Source: Methylomonas sp. ZR1 | GTDB taxonomy: Bacteria; Pseudomonadota; Gammaproteobacteria; Methylococcales; Methylomonadaceae | NCBI RefSeq assembly: GCF_013141865.1 | Contig: NZ_RCST01000001.1 | Span: 372,001 to 436,000 of the forward strand | DNA: 64,000 nucleotides | Reading direction: 5' to 3' | Part shown: piece by piece, positions 10,441-19,150 of the stretch | Numbering within the stretch: the stretch's first letter is position 1 | Layout: the number at the start of each line of letters is the position of its first letter | Position numbers and translations under genes: made by a program | The notes under the pieces: generated by a model | What the model was told of the DNA's origin: nothing | The model's database searches: none | The model's input: the letters and a program-made list of their open reading frames with translations, nothing else

Positions 10441-10700
10441 GGGGTTAATCCCCTATGCCGCGCCGAGCACCGAAGGGTTTGGACGGATAAGCCCGCAGGG
10501 GCGATGCAGGGATGCATCGCGTTTTCGGAGGGCTATGGATAGCCCTTCCGAAAACCCCGTTCAAACCCTTCGGCGCGCAGGAAACAAGCGGCATGGGGTG
10601 GCCTTTTCTTTGGTTTCTTTCTTTTGGCCAAACAAAAGAAAGAAACTCGGCTGTCGGGCCGAGACCCGACTTCTAAACAACCCCGTCGCGTTAGCGACAC
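10441..10700 (-). repeat. Structured ~260-bp repeat, copy 4 (subfamily B)
   Basis: On the minus strand it runs from GTGTCGCTAACGCGACG at 10700 to GGCGCGGCATAGGGG near 10441. The long hairpin reads GTTTCTTTCTTTTG/CAAAAGAAAGAAAC, a paired change from copy 1. It closes the module opened by copy 3. The outer end is 67 bp from the ureD stop codon. Confidence 0.9.
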
Positions 10701-10719
10701 TAAATTCCCCTCACCCCAA

Positions 10720-10740
10720 CCCTCTCCCGGAGGGCGAGGG
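10720..10740. repeat. Short GC-rich hairpin downstream of ureD
   Basis: CCCTCTCCC-GGA-GGGCGAGGG forms a 9-bp stem with one mismatch, preceded by the repetitive string CCCCTCACCCCAACC. This resembles a common dispersed bacterial palindrome. It lies between the ureD stop and copy 4 and could act as a 3' mRNA structure. Confidence 0.5.
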
Positions 10741-10767
10741 AGCCAATCCCCAAGCAAATTCAAAACT

Positions 10768-11613
10768 TCATGTCGCCCAAATCCTTGGCAAACACACCTC
10801 CTTCCCAACCACTTCCCCCCTAACCAATCCCCAAACCCGCTCAAAAAAACCTTTCAACAAATCCGCCCGCTCATCCAACCCCCGACAAATCAACAAGCCC
10901 TCAATCAACGTCACCCCGCGATTCGGCTTCTCGCCAATCAATTCCTGTACCGCCGCCAAATGCAAAGGCGTTGCCGGATACAAAAACATCGTCCCGCACG
11001 CCGAATGCCCAAACAAACCCCAGCGGGATTGAAACGCTGCCGCATCTAGGCGCAAGCGTTCCAGGTACACCAAACGCCCGGCACGATTGATGCGCCAGTT
11101 TAGGTTGGCAGAGCCATTTTCAAAGCCCTCGCCGGCGGCGGGGCGGCCCAGGGCCAATATTTCCCAGCCGATGAAGCGGCCGTTCTCCGCCAAATCGATA
11201 GTCATGCTGGAATCTAAGCGGGCGCCTTCGTAGACGATGGTTTCCTGCGGCAGCCATTCCAGGCTGGCGCCGTTAGCGACTGTTAAATTCACCGTTTGCC
11301 GGGCTTCGCCTCCGCCGCTGCGATAAAACTTGCCGGCGGCGGGCGTGGTGATCAGGGCCTGGGCGGCGGTTTCGGCATTGGCGTTGATCGTCAAACGGTC
11401 ACCGGCCACTACGCCGCCGGGCGGGTGCAGCAGGTAGACGTGGCAGACTTCGCCTTCCGGATAAAACGGTCGCTGCACGGTCAAAGGGCCGCGATGGCTG
11501 CGGTTGACCAGGGCGGTTTTGTGGCCGCGCAGGGCGAAGTCTAAGGTCAATTCGGCTTCCCAGTGGCTTGGGGCGGCTTCGTTAACGGAATGGGTGGCGA
11601 GTTGGGCAGGCAC
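10768..11613 (-). CDS. ureD: Urease accessory protein UreD
   Basis: UreD (UreH) is the scaffold that binds apo-urease and passes nickel to it. The 281-residue product has the family landmarks RPFYPEGEVCHVYLLHPPGGVVAGD, TTPAAGKFYRS and WLPQETIVYEGA. Translation starts at a GTG (11613), four bases after the stop of the 82-residue gene. In many genomes ureD directly precedes ureA. Here 1.9 kb with repeats and a cargo gene lie between them. Confidence 0.96.
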   Translation of the reverse strand: MPAQLATHSVNEAAPSHWEAELTLDFALRGHKTALVNRSHRGPLTVQRPFYPEGEVCHVYLLHPPGGVVAGDRLTINANAETAAQALITTPAAGKFYRSGGGEARQTVNLTVANGASLEWLPQETIVYEGARLDSSMTIDLAENGRFIGWEILALGRPAAGEGFENGSANLNWRINRAGRLVYLERLRLDAAAFQSRWGLFGHSACGTMFLYPATPLHLAAVQELIGEKPNRGVTLIEGLLICRGLDERADLLKGFFERVWGLVRGEVVGKEVCLPRIWAT

Positions 11614-11616
11614 GAT

Positions 11617-11865
11617 TTAGTCGGTGGTGGTTATCAGGTTTCGCCAACGTTTTAACCCACACCAGGCTCCATGGCAAACCCCTAATGCGACGATGATGGC
11701 GACTATCCAAAATGGCTGTTCGAATAGCGGGTGCAAAAATTCAGCTGTGATTTGCATGAGATTGCCGCCTTGCTGCATGGCTTCGAAGCTGTCATGTGCT
11801 TCGCCGCGCATCGACCAGACTAATAACAACGCGCCGCCAGCTAGTAAATAGTTTTCTGATTTCAT
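11617..11865 (-). CDS. Small two-segment membrane protein between urtE and ureD
   Basis: The 82-residue product has an N-terminal hydrophobic segment (YLLAGGALLLVWSM) followed by GEAHDSFEAM, and a second segment (FWIVAIIVALGVCHGAW) ending in a basic tail. GGAGAA is placed 6 nt before ATG. The gene lies 13 bp after urtE and 3 bp before ureD, so it is an integral cistron of the urea operon. A short FLHPL string recalls HupE/UreJ-type nickel permeases, but it is far too small to be one. A role in urea or nickel handling is inferred from position only. Confidence 0.7.
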   Translation of the reverse strand: MKSENYLLAGGALLLVWSMRGEAHDSFEAMQQGGNLMQITAEFLHPLFEQPFWIVAIIVALGVCHGAWCGLKRWRNLITTTD

Positions 11866-11878
11866 TGTCGATTCTCCG

Positions 11879-12651
11879 TTACACCGTCAAATACCGCTTC
11901 ACCATGTCATCCGCTAATTCGTCCATCGTCCCAATCGCCACATGCCGGCCCCGGTCCATGATGCAAAACTGGTTGGCGACCTTGCGGGCGAACGGCAGTT
12001 TTTGTTCGACCAGCAATACCGTCACGCCAAGCTCTTTATGGATGCGGTCGATGGCCTGGTGGATTTCGCCGGTTTCCGGTTTTGGTGTCGGTGTCGCCAC
12101 GCCTCGCGATTTATTAAGACGAATGATCACGTCACCGATTTCGCTGACGATGTTGGGCTGGATACCTTCGGTCGGTTCATCCAGAATCAGCAGGCGCGGA
12201 TTCAGCACTAAGGCTCGGCCGATGGCTAATTGCTGTTGCTGGCCACCCGATAGGTCGCCTCCACGGCGTTTCAGCATTTGTTTCAGTACTGGAAAAATTT
12301 CGAAAATGCTGTCCGGTATTTTCTTGATGCCGTGTTTATTAGCGGCACGCAGGCCGGTTTTCAGGTTTTCTTCCACGGTCAGAAGTGGAAAGATTTCCCG
12401 GCCTTGCGGCACGTAACCGATGCCCAGTTCGGCGCGCGATTCGGCCTTGGCTTTGGCCAGTTCCACGCCGTCGAATTGGATGCTGCCGTCGGCTACCGGC
12501 AGCAGGCCCATGATGGCTTTGAGCAGTGTGGTTTTGCCGACGCCGTTGCGGCCCATCAGGCAGACGCAAGCGCCTTGCGGCACGCTTAAATCCAGATCCC
12601 ACAAGGTGTGGCTGGCGCCGTAGTATTGTTGCAATGCGCTAATGTTTAACA

Positions 12652-12655
<4 letters not shown>
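11879..12655 (-). CDS. urtE: Urea ABC transporter ATP-binding protein UrtE (with 25-residue insertion)
   Basis: UrtE is the second ATPase of the UrtABCDE urea importer, a LivF-like protein. The start is ATG 12655, overlapping the urtD stop; upstream in-frame sequence is a shadow of urtD. Seen are LNISALQQYYGASHTLWDL, Walker A GRNGVGKTT, signature LSGGQQQQLAI and Walker B LLILDEPTEGIQPN. After IIRLNK the protein contains about 25 extra residues (183-207, SRGVATPTPKPETGEIHQAI and on) before the expected ELGVTVLLVEQ, making it 258 residues compared with roughly 230 normally. The reading frame is intact. Confidence 0.95.
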
Positions 12656-13457
<802 letters not shown>

Positions 13458-13461
<4 letters not shown>

Positions 13462-14582
13462 GCCGGTTGTCCTCCGGTCGAGTTAAGGGTGGATTCGGGT
13501 TTAGGTTTGGTGTGGCGGCGCAGCAGTCCGACGATGCCATCGGGCATTAACAAGGTCACCAGAATAAAGGCGCCGCCCAGGCAAAACAGCCAGGCGTCCG
13601 GCATCAGGCCGGTCAAGACGGTTTTGGCGTAATTGACCAATACCGCGCCGATGATGGCGCCGTACAAAGTGCCTCGACCGCCGACCGCGACCCAAATGAC
13701 AATTTCCAACGAGTTGAGCGGCGAAAATTCGCTGGGGTTGATGATGCCGACCTGCGGCACGTACAGCGCGCCGGCGAGTCCGGCCAGCATCGCCGCGAAC
13801 ACGAATACCCATAGTTTGAACAATTCCACCCGGTAACCGAGAAAACGCACCCGCGATTCTTGGTCGCGAACCGCCGTGACCACCCGGCCCAACTTGCTAT
13901 TCACGATCCAGCGGCACAGCAACAGAGCGCCGATCAGGCTGAGGCCGGTCATTAATAATAAGACGGAGCGGACCGCTTCGGATTGGATGTTGAAGCCGAG
14001 AATATCCTTGAAATCGGTGAGGCCGTTGTTGCCGCCGAAGCCCATTTCGTTGCGGAAGAAGGCCAACAACAAAGCGTAGGTCAGGGCTTGGGTAATGATG
14101 GACAAATACACACCAGTGACTCGCGAACGAAACGCTAGCCAGCCGAATACGAAGGCCAGCAAGCCCGGCGCCAGCAGCACCATCAACATCGCGAAACCGA
14201 AATTCTCGAAGCCGTACCAATACCAGGGCAGCTCGGTCCAGTTCAGGAACACCATGAAGTCCGGCAGCTCGGCGTTGCCGTACACGCCGCGCGTGCCGAT
14301 CTGCCGCATCAGATACATACCCATCGCATAGCCGCCCAAGGCGAAGAATGCGCCTTGGCCGAGGACCAGAATCCCGGCGTAGCCCCAGACCATGTCCAGC
14401 GACAGGCCGAGCAGGGCAAAGGTCAGGTATTTGCCGATTAGGGAGACTGAGTAGGCGGAGAAGTGCAGGGCAGAGTCTTCGGGGAAGATTAGATTACAGA
14501 GGGGGATTAAGAGGGTTACCGAGGCTAACGTGGTTAGGACGGTGGTGTAGGTTTTGTCTTGGCTTAGGTTGATTAGTTTCAT
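13458..14582 (-). CDS. urtC: Urea ABC transporter permease UrtC
   Basis: This is the LivM-like inner-membrane permease of the urea importer, 374 residues with about ten hydrophobic segments and the conserved permease loop VRDQESRVRFLGYRVELFKL, followed by LAGLAGALY. GGAAG precedes ATG by 5 nt. The outer end of repeat copy 5 lies 18 bp from the start, so the upstream leader is repeat-derived. A separation of 1.3 kb from urtB, normally its neighbour, is unusual. Confidence 0.96.
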
Positions 14583-14600
14583 ACCGTCTTCCGTTTTAGT

Positions 14601-14859
14601 GTGTCGCTATCGCGACGGTTTTTTTAATGCCGGTTCGCGGACCGGCGACCGCGATACTTTTCTTTGCTTGTCCAAAGAAAAGTATCCAAAAGAAACGACA
14701 CCCGGATGCCGCTTATATCCTGCGCGCCGAAGTTTTTATCGAGGGTCGGCAGAAGGGGCTTCCCAGCCCCTCCGCCGACGTGCGGCATCCATGCCGCACC
14801 CCTTCGGGCAATTCTCGATAAAAACTCCGGTGCTCGGCGCGGCATAAGGGGTTAAAACC
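14601..14859 (+). repeat. Structured ~260-bp repeat, copy 5 (subfamily B, most divergent)
   Basis: The copy starts GTGTCGCTATCGCGACGG and ends GGCGCGGCATAAGGGG. It is the most informative copy, because both overlapping helices change in step. GCCGGT/ACCGGC replaces GTCGGG/CCCGAC, and TCGCGG/CCGCGA replaces TCTCGG/CCGAGA. The enclosing helix becomes AGTTTTTATCGAG/CTCGATAAAAACT and one arm becomes GTGCGGCA/TGCCGCAC. It pairs in inverted orientation with copy 6. Confidence 0.9.
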
Positions 14860-14878
14860 ATCAGCCGCCCGAATTTGC

Positions 14879-14946
14879 GTAGGGTGGGCAACTTTGCCCA
14901 CCGTTGGCTGTTGTTTCGCGTGGGCACTTAATCGTGCCCACCCTAC
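14879..14946. repeat. REP-type palindrome (GTAGGGTGGGCA ends)
   Basis: The termini GTAGGGTGGGCA and TGCCCACCCTAC are inverted, with inner GCCCACCG and CGTGGGC motifs. It has the same sequence type as the palindromes beside the RAYT gene at 22735 and 23370, so it is probably one of its substrates. Confidence 0.85.
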
Positions 14947-15108
14947 GACTAATAATTTTGAAAGCATTATTTAACTGTTATAGGATGCCCAAATGTAACT
15001 AGCGAACTGCGTTACGACCGGCTAGTTTAATTTCGTTATACAAATCGCCCTTTTTGCCAATTTCAATATCTTAGTTATGCTTCTAACTCGTTTACTTTTA
15101 AGGAAAAT

Positions 15109-15417
15109 ATGATTCGAACAGCGCTTGGAAGATTATCAATTGCTCTTCTTTTAATAACTGGTTATGGCTGCGCCAGCGTCTCCGATTTAGAAAAACTCCA
15201 AACAAAAGTTAATTTGCTACAACAACAAATCGATATCGACTCATCAGTTTCGGCTTCAGCTAAAGAAACTGCAAAGTTTTATGAATCCAAGGCAACGGAG
15301 GCGGAATCGACAGCCACGTTAAACGCTACAAAACTCCAAGATATATTTTGGAAACTAAATAGTCCTATTTGCAGAAGATATATAGATAAAAAAACTAAAC
15401 GCCGTAAATCCAATTAG
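15109..15417 (+). CDS. Small lipoprotein, Lpp/alanine-zipper-like (cargo gene)
   Basis: The 102-residue product has an N-terminal hydrophobic leader ending in a lipobox-like GYGC (Cys at residue 22). A heptad-type helix follows (SDLEKLQTKVNLLQQQIDID, then Ala/Ser-rich SASAKETAKFYESKATEAES), much like the trimeric Lpp/OprI family. It ends in a basic tail (DKKTKRRKSN). AAGGA precedes the ATG. It is AT-rich, lies between inverted copies 5 and 6, and is bordered by REPs on both sides. It would anchor in the outer membrane; its exact role is unknown. Confidence 0.7.
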   Translation: MIRTALGRLSIALLLITGYGCASVSDLEKLQTKVNLLQQQIDIDSSVSASAKETAKFYESKATEAESTATLNATKLQDIFWKLNSPICRRYIDKKTKRRKSN

Positions 15418-15420
15418 CCG

Positions 15421-15492
15421 GTAGGATGTGCTTCGCAAATGCGAAGCGCATCGGTCGCGAGCGATGCGCCTCCTATCTTCGGAACATCCTAC
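15421..15492. repeat. REP-type palindrome (GTAGGATG...CATCCTAC)
   Basis: The termini GTAGGATG and CATCCTAC are inverted, with inner hairpins CTTCGC/GCGAAG and GCGCATC/GATGCGC. It starts 3 bp after the stop of the lipoprotein gene and may double as its 3' mRNA structure. Confidence 0.75.
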
Positions 15493-15540
15493 AAATTCTC
15501 ACCATCTCCAAATTATCTAGCCACTCTAATTCGCGTGATG

Positions 15541-15800
15541 GGTTTCGTCCCCTCTGCCGCGCCGAGCACCGGAGGGTTTGAACGGATCAGCCCGTTAGGG
15601 GCGACGCATGGATGCGTCGCGTTGCATGTAGGGGCTGGGAAGCCCCTTCAGGCAACCCCGTTCAAACCCGAGGAGCGCAGGGATCAAGCGGCGGCGGGGT
15701 GGCCTTTTCTTTGGATACTTTCTTTTGGCCACGCAAAAGAAAGTATCTCGGCTGTCGGGTCGAGACCCGACTTCAAAAACCACCGTCGCGATAGCGACAC
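15541..15800 (-). repeat. Structured ~260-bp repeat, copy 6 (subfamily B)
   Basis: On the minus strand it runs from GTGTCGCTATCGCGACG at 15800 to GGCGCGGCAGAGGGG near 15541. The enclosing helix GGGTTTGAACGG/CCGTTCAAACCC is perfect, the arm is GCGACGCA/TGCGTCGC, and the neighbouring hairpin is GTTGC/GCAAC-closed. It closes the module opened by copy 5. The outer end is 104 bp from the urtB stop. Confidence 0.9.
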
Positions 15801-15841
15801 AAATCCGAATTCCAAAGCCATCAACCAAATCAAAAGCCATC

Positions 15842-15893
15842 GTGTTGGGTTACGGCTGACGCCTTTTATGCCCTTCGGGTAAACCCAACCTAC
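15842..15893. repeat. REP-type palindrome just downstream of urtB
   Basis: The partial inverted ends GTGTTGGGTTAC and GTAAACCCAACCTAC resemble the REP at 8467-8543. It lies 11 bp beyond the urtB stop codon and may act as a transcript 3' end. Confidence 0.6.
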
Positions 15894-15904
15894 ATTTATT
15901 GAAA

Positions 15905-17569
15905 TCACGATTCCGCCGCTCTTCCTTTCTGCGGAAACAACCCCCTAGGCTTCTTCTGAATAAACAAAATAATAAACACCAACACCAATATCTTCGCCAA
16001 CACCGCCCCTGCATAAGGCTCCAACACCTTATTCGCAATCCCCAACGAGAAACCGGCGACCAACGTTCCGAACAAATTTCCGACCCCGCCAAACACCACC
16101 ACCATGAACGAATCCACAATATAGGCCTGGCCCAGATTTGGCCCAACGTTGGTGATCTGGCTCAAGGCCACGCCGGCTACGCCAGCAATGCCGGAGCCCA
16201 AGCCAAAAGTCATCGCATCCACCCGCGAAGTGGGGATGCCCATCGCCCTGGCCATGCCACGATTTTGCGCGACGGCGCGGACTTCCAAACCCAGCTTGGT
16301 GCGCTTCAAGATTTGTAACAGCGCGGTAAATACCAGCAGACAGAAGATCAGGATGTAGAAGCGGTTCCAGGTCAGTGACAGAAAATCGTTGATTTGCCAC
16401 GAGCCGCTCATCCACTCCGGCGTGGCGACGCTGCGGTTCAGCGGCGAAAAGATCGAGCGCACGGCTTGTTGTAGGAACAGGCTGACGCCGAAGGTGGCCA
16501 ACAAGGTTTCCAGCGGCCGGCCGTACAGGAAGCGGATGATGCCGCGCTCGATGGCGATACCGACCAAGGCGGCAACCAAGAAAGCCATCGGTATCGATAG
16601 AATCAAAGCGGTGCCCAGGTTGTTGGGCATGATTTGTTGCATCACGTAAGTGGTATAAGCGCCCAGCATCATCAGTTCGCCGTGGGCCATGTTGATGACG
16701 CCCATCACGCCAAAGGTAATCGCCAAACCAATCGCGGACAACACCAGCACCGCACCCAAGCTCAAGCCAAAGAAAACGGTTTCGGCGGCAGCGTAGGCTT
16801 GCATGCGTTCGCGGATTTTAATCAGGGCTGCTTCGGCCAGGTTGCGCACATCGCTGTCGGCTTCCAGGAAATTGCCGTCGGCATCCTTATCGATAATGGC
16901 TTGCAACTTGTTGACTACGTCCTGGCTGTCCAAATCTTTTAACGCGCCGATAGCGGCGATGCGTTGGTCTTTTTCCGGACTGTTGATGTCTTGCAGTAAC
17001 AGCATTTTGTTGATGGCGGTTTTGATCTCGGCGTCGGATTCGGTTGCCAGATGATCGCGCAGCAAAATCACCGCTTTGTCGTCTATGTCGTTGGCTAATG
17101 TTTGTACCGCGATCAGGCGTAGCACCGGGTCGGTATCGTTTAATTGCAATTGGGCGATGGTTTTGCGCAGCACGCCGCGCAGTTTGTTGTTTAAATTGAT
17201 TTTGCCTACCGCGCCGCGTTCGACTTCGGCTAATGCCGCGCCGCTGAGCGGATCACTGAGTTGGTAACCGGCCGGGCTTTCCTGCGCAAACACCAATTTG
17301 CCTTCGGCTTTGAAGTCGAACAGTTTGCCGTCTTGCAGAGCTTGCAGTAGTTTCAGGTTATTGCTGTCGCTGCCCAGAGTTGCGATGGCTTGTTCGCGCT
17401 CGGCCATACTGCCGGTGCGCAGTTGCTCCAAGGCGTTGCCGGCGTCTTGGGCCAGTGCGGGGTGCGCGGCCAGGAATATCAACGCCAGCAAACAGCCGGC
17501 AAGTTTTGGAAGCCGTTTAAAAACGCCGCCGGCTGTTAATCCGGTCTGAGTAGAAGTGGTAGTCATCAT
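15905..17569 (-). CDS. urtB: Urea ABC transporter permease UrtB
   Basis: This is the LivH-like permease of the urea importer. From ATG 17569 the product is 554 residues. It has a signal peptide (LLALIFLAAHPALAQ), a periplasmic helical domain with HEAT-like repeats (~60-260), then the membrane domain with MGVINMAHGELMMLGAYTTY and GLGSGIAGVAGVALSQ. The long N-terminal domain is normal for proteobacterial UrtB. An in-frame ATG at 17656 has a much better ribosome binding site (AGAGGA, 6 nt) and would add 29 residues ahead of the signal peptide, so the start is uncertain. A perfect inverted repeat surrounds the start. Confidence 0.93.
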   Translation of the reverse strand: MMTTTSTQTGLTAGGVFKRLPKLAGCLLALIFLAAHPALAQDAGNALEQLRTGSMAEREQAIATLGSDSNNLKLLQALQDGKLFDFKAEGKLVFAQESPAGYQLSDPLSGAALAEVERGAVGKINLNNKLRGVLRKTIAQLQLNDTDPVLRLIAVQTLANDIDDKAVILLRDHLATESDAEIKTAINKMLLLQDINSPEKDQRIAAIGALKDLDSQDVVNKLQAIIDKDADGNFLEADSDVRNLAEAALIKIRERMQAYAAAETVFFGLSLGAVLVLSAIGLAITFGVMGVINMAHGELMMLGAYTTYVMQQIMPNNLGTALILSIPMAFLVAALVGIAIERGIIRFLYGRPLETLLATFGVSLFLQQAVRSIFSPLNRSVATPEWMSGSWQINDFLSLTWNRFYILIFCLLVFTALLQILKRTKLGLEVRAVAQNRGMARAMGIPTSRVDAMTFGLGSGIAGVAGVALSQITNVGPNLGQAYIVDSFMVVVFGGVGNLFGTLVAGFSLGIANKVLEPYAGAVLAKILVLVFIILFIQKKPRGLFPQKGRAAES

Positions 17570-17633
17570 GCTCAAGCAGTTGTCCTTGGGGGAACGGTTG
17601 GCCGGGCGCGAGCCGGGCGGCGTTTTTAAACGG
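17513..17633. promoter_or_regulatory. Perfect 18-bp inverted repeat around the urtB start
   Basis: CCGTTTAAAAACGCCGCC at 17513-17530 and its exact complement GGCGGCGTTTTTAAACGG at 17616-17633 are 85 bp apart and bracket the urtB ATG (17569). In urtB mRNA they could pair into a long stem enclosing the start region. Chance or local duplication is possible, but a perfect 18-bp match at this position suggests translational control. Confidence 0.5.
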
Positions 17634-17723
17634 GTTCTGAAACGTGTTGTGTGCATCGTCTGTCCTCTTTTGGGGGCGAGGCCCACGGCATCCTGCCGTG
17701 AACCTCGCGGGTAACATCCGCTG

Positions 17724-19025
17724 TTAATAGTTCTGTCCTGAACACTTTTTGGTTTTAGTGTTGTAGTTGCCGCAACTGATAGGCGCGGTCCAGTCGGCGA
17801 TGATCGGTTTGCTGTCCGGCAGGAAGTCCGACCAGGCGTCGCCATCGACCAGTTTGTTGGTTTGCCAGACGGTGACGAATTGACCATCGTCTTGAATTTC
17901 GCCGATCAACACCGGTTTGCTGATGTGATGGTTAGGCAGCATTTTCGACATACCGCCGGTTAGGTTGGGGTACTCGACGCCAATCAGCGCTTTTTGTACC
18001 GCGTCGGAATCCGTGGTGCCGGCTTTCTCGACTGCTTTCACCCACATGTTGAAACCGATGTAGTGCGCTTCCATCGGGTCGTTGGTGACGCGCTTAGGAT
18101 TCTTGATGTAGTCCTTCCACTGTTGGATAAAGGCCGCGTTTTTGGTGGTATCCACGCTCATGAAGTAGTTCCAGGCCGCCAAGTGACCAACCAAGGGTTT
18201 GGTGTCCATGCCCGAGAGTTCTTCTTCACCCACCGAGAAAGCGATGACCGGAATTTTTTCCGCGGAGATGCCTTGATTGCCCAACTCTTTATAGAACGGG
18301 ATGTTGGCGTCGCCGTTGATGGTGGAAACCACGGCGGTTTTCTTGCCTGCGGAGCCAAATTTTTTGATGTCAGCAACGATGCTTTGCCAGTCGGAATGAC
18401 CGAATGGGGTGTAGTTGATCATGATGTCCGCCGGTTTAACGCCTTTGGATTTCAGATATGCTTCCAGGATTTTGTTGGTGGTGCGCGGATAGACGTAATC
18501 GGTACCGGCCAACACCCAGCGTTGTACTTTCAGGTCGTTCATCAGGTAATCGACCGCTGGAATTGCTTGCTGGTTGGGCGCGGCGCCGGTGTAAAACACG
18601 TTTTTGGAAGACTCTTCGCCTTCGTATTGCACTGGGTAGAACAGGATGCTGTTCAACTCTTCAATAACCGGTAACACTGATTTTCTAGAAACGGACGTCC
18701 AGCAGCCGAAGATGGACGCTACTTTGTCCTTGGTGATCAGCTCGCGGGCTTTTTCTGCAAACAGCGGCCAGTTGGAGGCCGGGTCGACCACTACCGCTTC
18801 CAGCTTCTTGCCCAGCAAGCCGCCTTTTTTGTTTTGCTCGTCGATCAGCATCAACATGGTGTCTTTCAGCGTGGTTTCGCTGATCGCCATCGTACCGGAC
18901 AGCGAGTGCAGCACGCCGACTTTGATGGTGTCTTCGGCGCGGGCCGAGGTGGCGGCGCCGAATAGCGCGGCGGACAAGGCCGTGACAGTCGCCAGTTTAC
19001 GGAAGGAATTGCTCAGTAGTTTCAT
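17724..19025 (-). CDS. urtA: Urea ABC transporter substrate-binding protein UrtA
   Basis: This is the periplasmic urea-binding protein. From ATG 19025 (AGGAT upstream) it has 433 residues: a signal peptide MKLLSNSFRKLATVTAL...ARA, mature start EDTIKVGVLHSLSGTMAI, and landmarks VVDPASNWPLFAEKA, FGCWTSVSRKSVLPV and FYPVQYEGEE characteristic of UrtA/FmdD. The frame extends 46 codons further upstream, but that part is REP sequence. About 150 bp to the next gene contains a hairpin and the alternative urtB leader. Confidence 0.96.
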   Translation of the reverse strand: MKLLSNSFRKLATVTALSAALFGAATSARAEDTIKVGVLHSLSGTMAISETTLKDTMLMLIDEQNKKGGLLGKKLEAVVVDPASNWPLFAEKARELITKDKVASIFGCWTSVSRKSVLPVIEELNSILFYPVQYEGEESSKNVFYTGAAPNQQAIPAVDYLMNDLKVQRWVLAGTDYVYPRTTNKILEAYLKSKGVKPADIMINYTPFGHSDWQSIVADIKKFGSAGKKTAVVSTINGDANIPFYKELGNQGISAEKIPVIAFSVGEEELSGMDTKPLVGHLAAWNYFMSVDTTKNAAFIQQWKDYIKNPKRVTNDPMEAHYIGFNMWVKAVEKAGTTDSDAVQKALIGVEYPNLTGGMSKMLPNHHISKPVLIGEIQDDGQFVTVWQTNKLVDGDAWSDFLPDSKPIIADWTAPISCGNYNTKTKKCSGQNY

Positions 19026-19079
19026 CGTTGTAATCCTATGTCGAGAATAAATCGTGGGTGAATCAACAGCCCGTTTTTC

Positions 19080-19148
19080 GTAGGGTGGACATGCAATGCC
19101 CACGCGCGGAGTTTGTTCCGCGTGGGCACATAAATGTGCCCACCCTAC
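19080..19148. repeat. REP-type palindrome between the porin gene and urtA
   Basis: The termini GTAGGGTGG and CCACCCTAC are inverted, with inner GCCCACGCG/CGCGTGGGC pairing around GAGTTTGTTC. It belongs to the RAYT-type family. It fills most of the 125-bp porin-urtA spacer and would form a strong hairpin in a common transcript. Confidence 0.85.
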
Positions 19149-19150
19149 GT

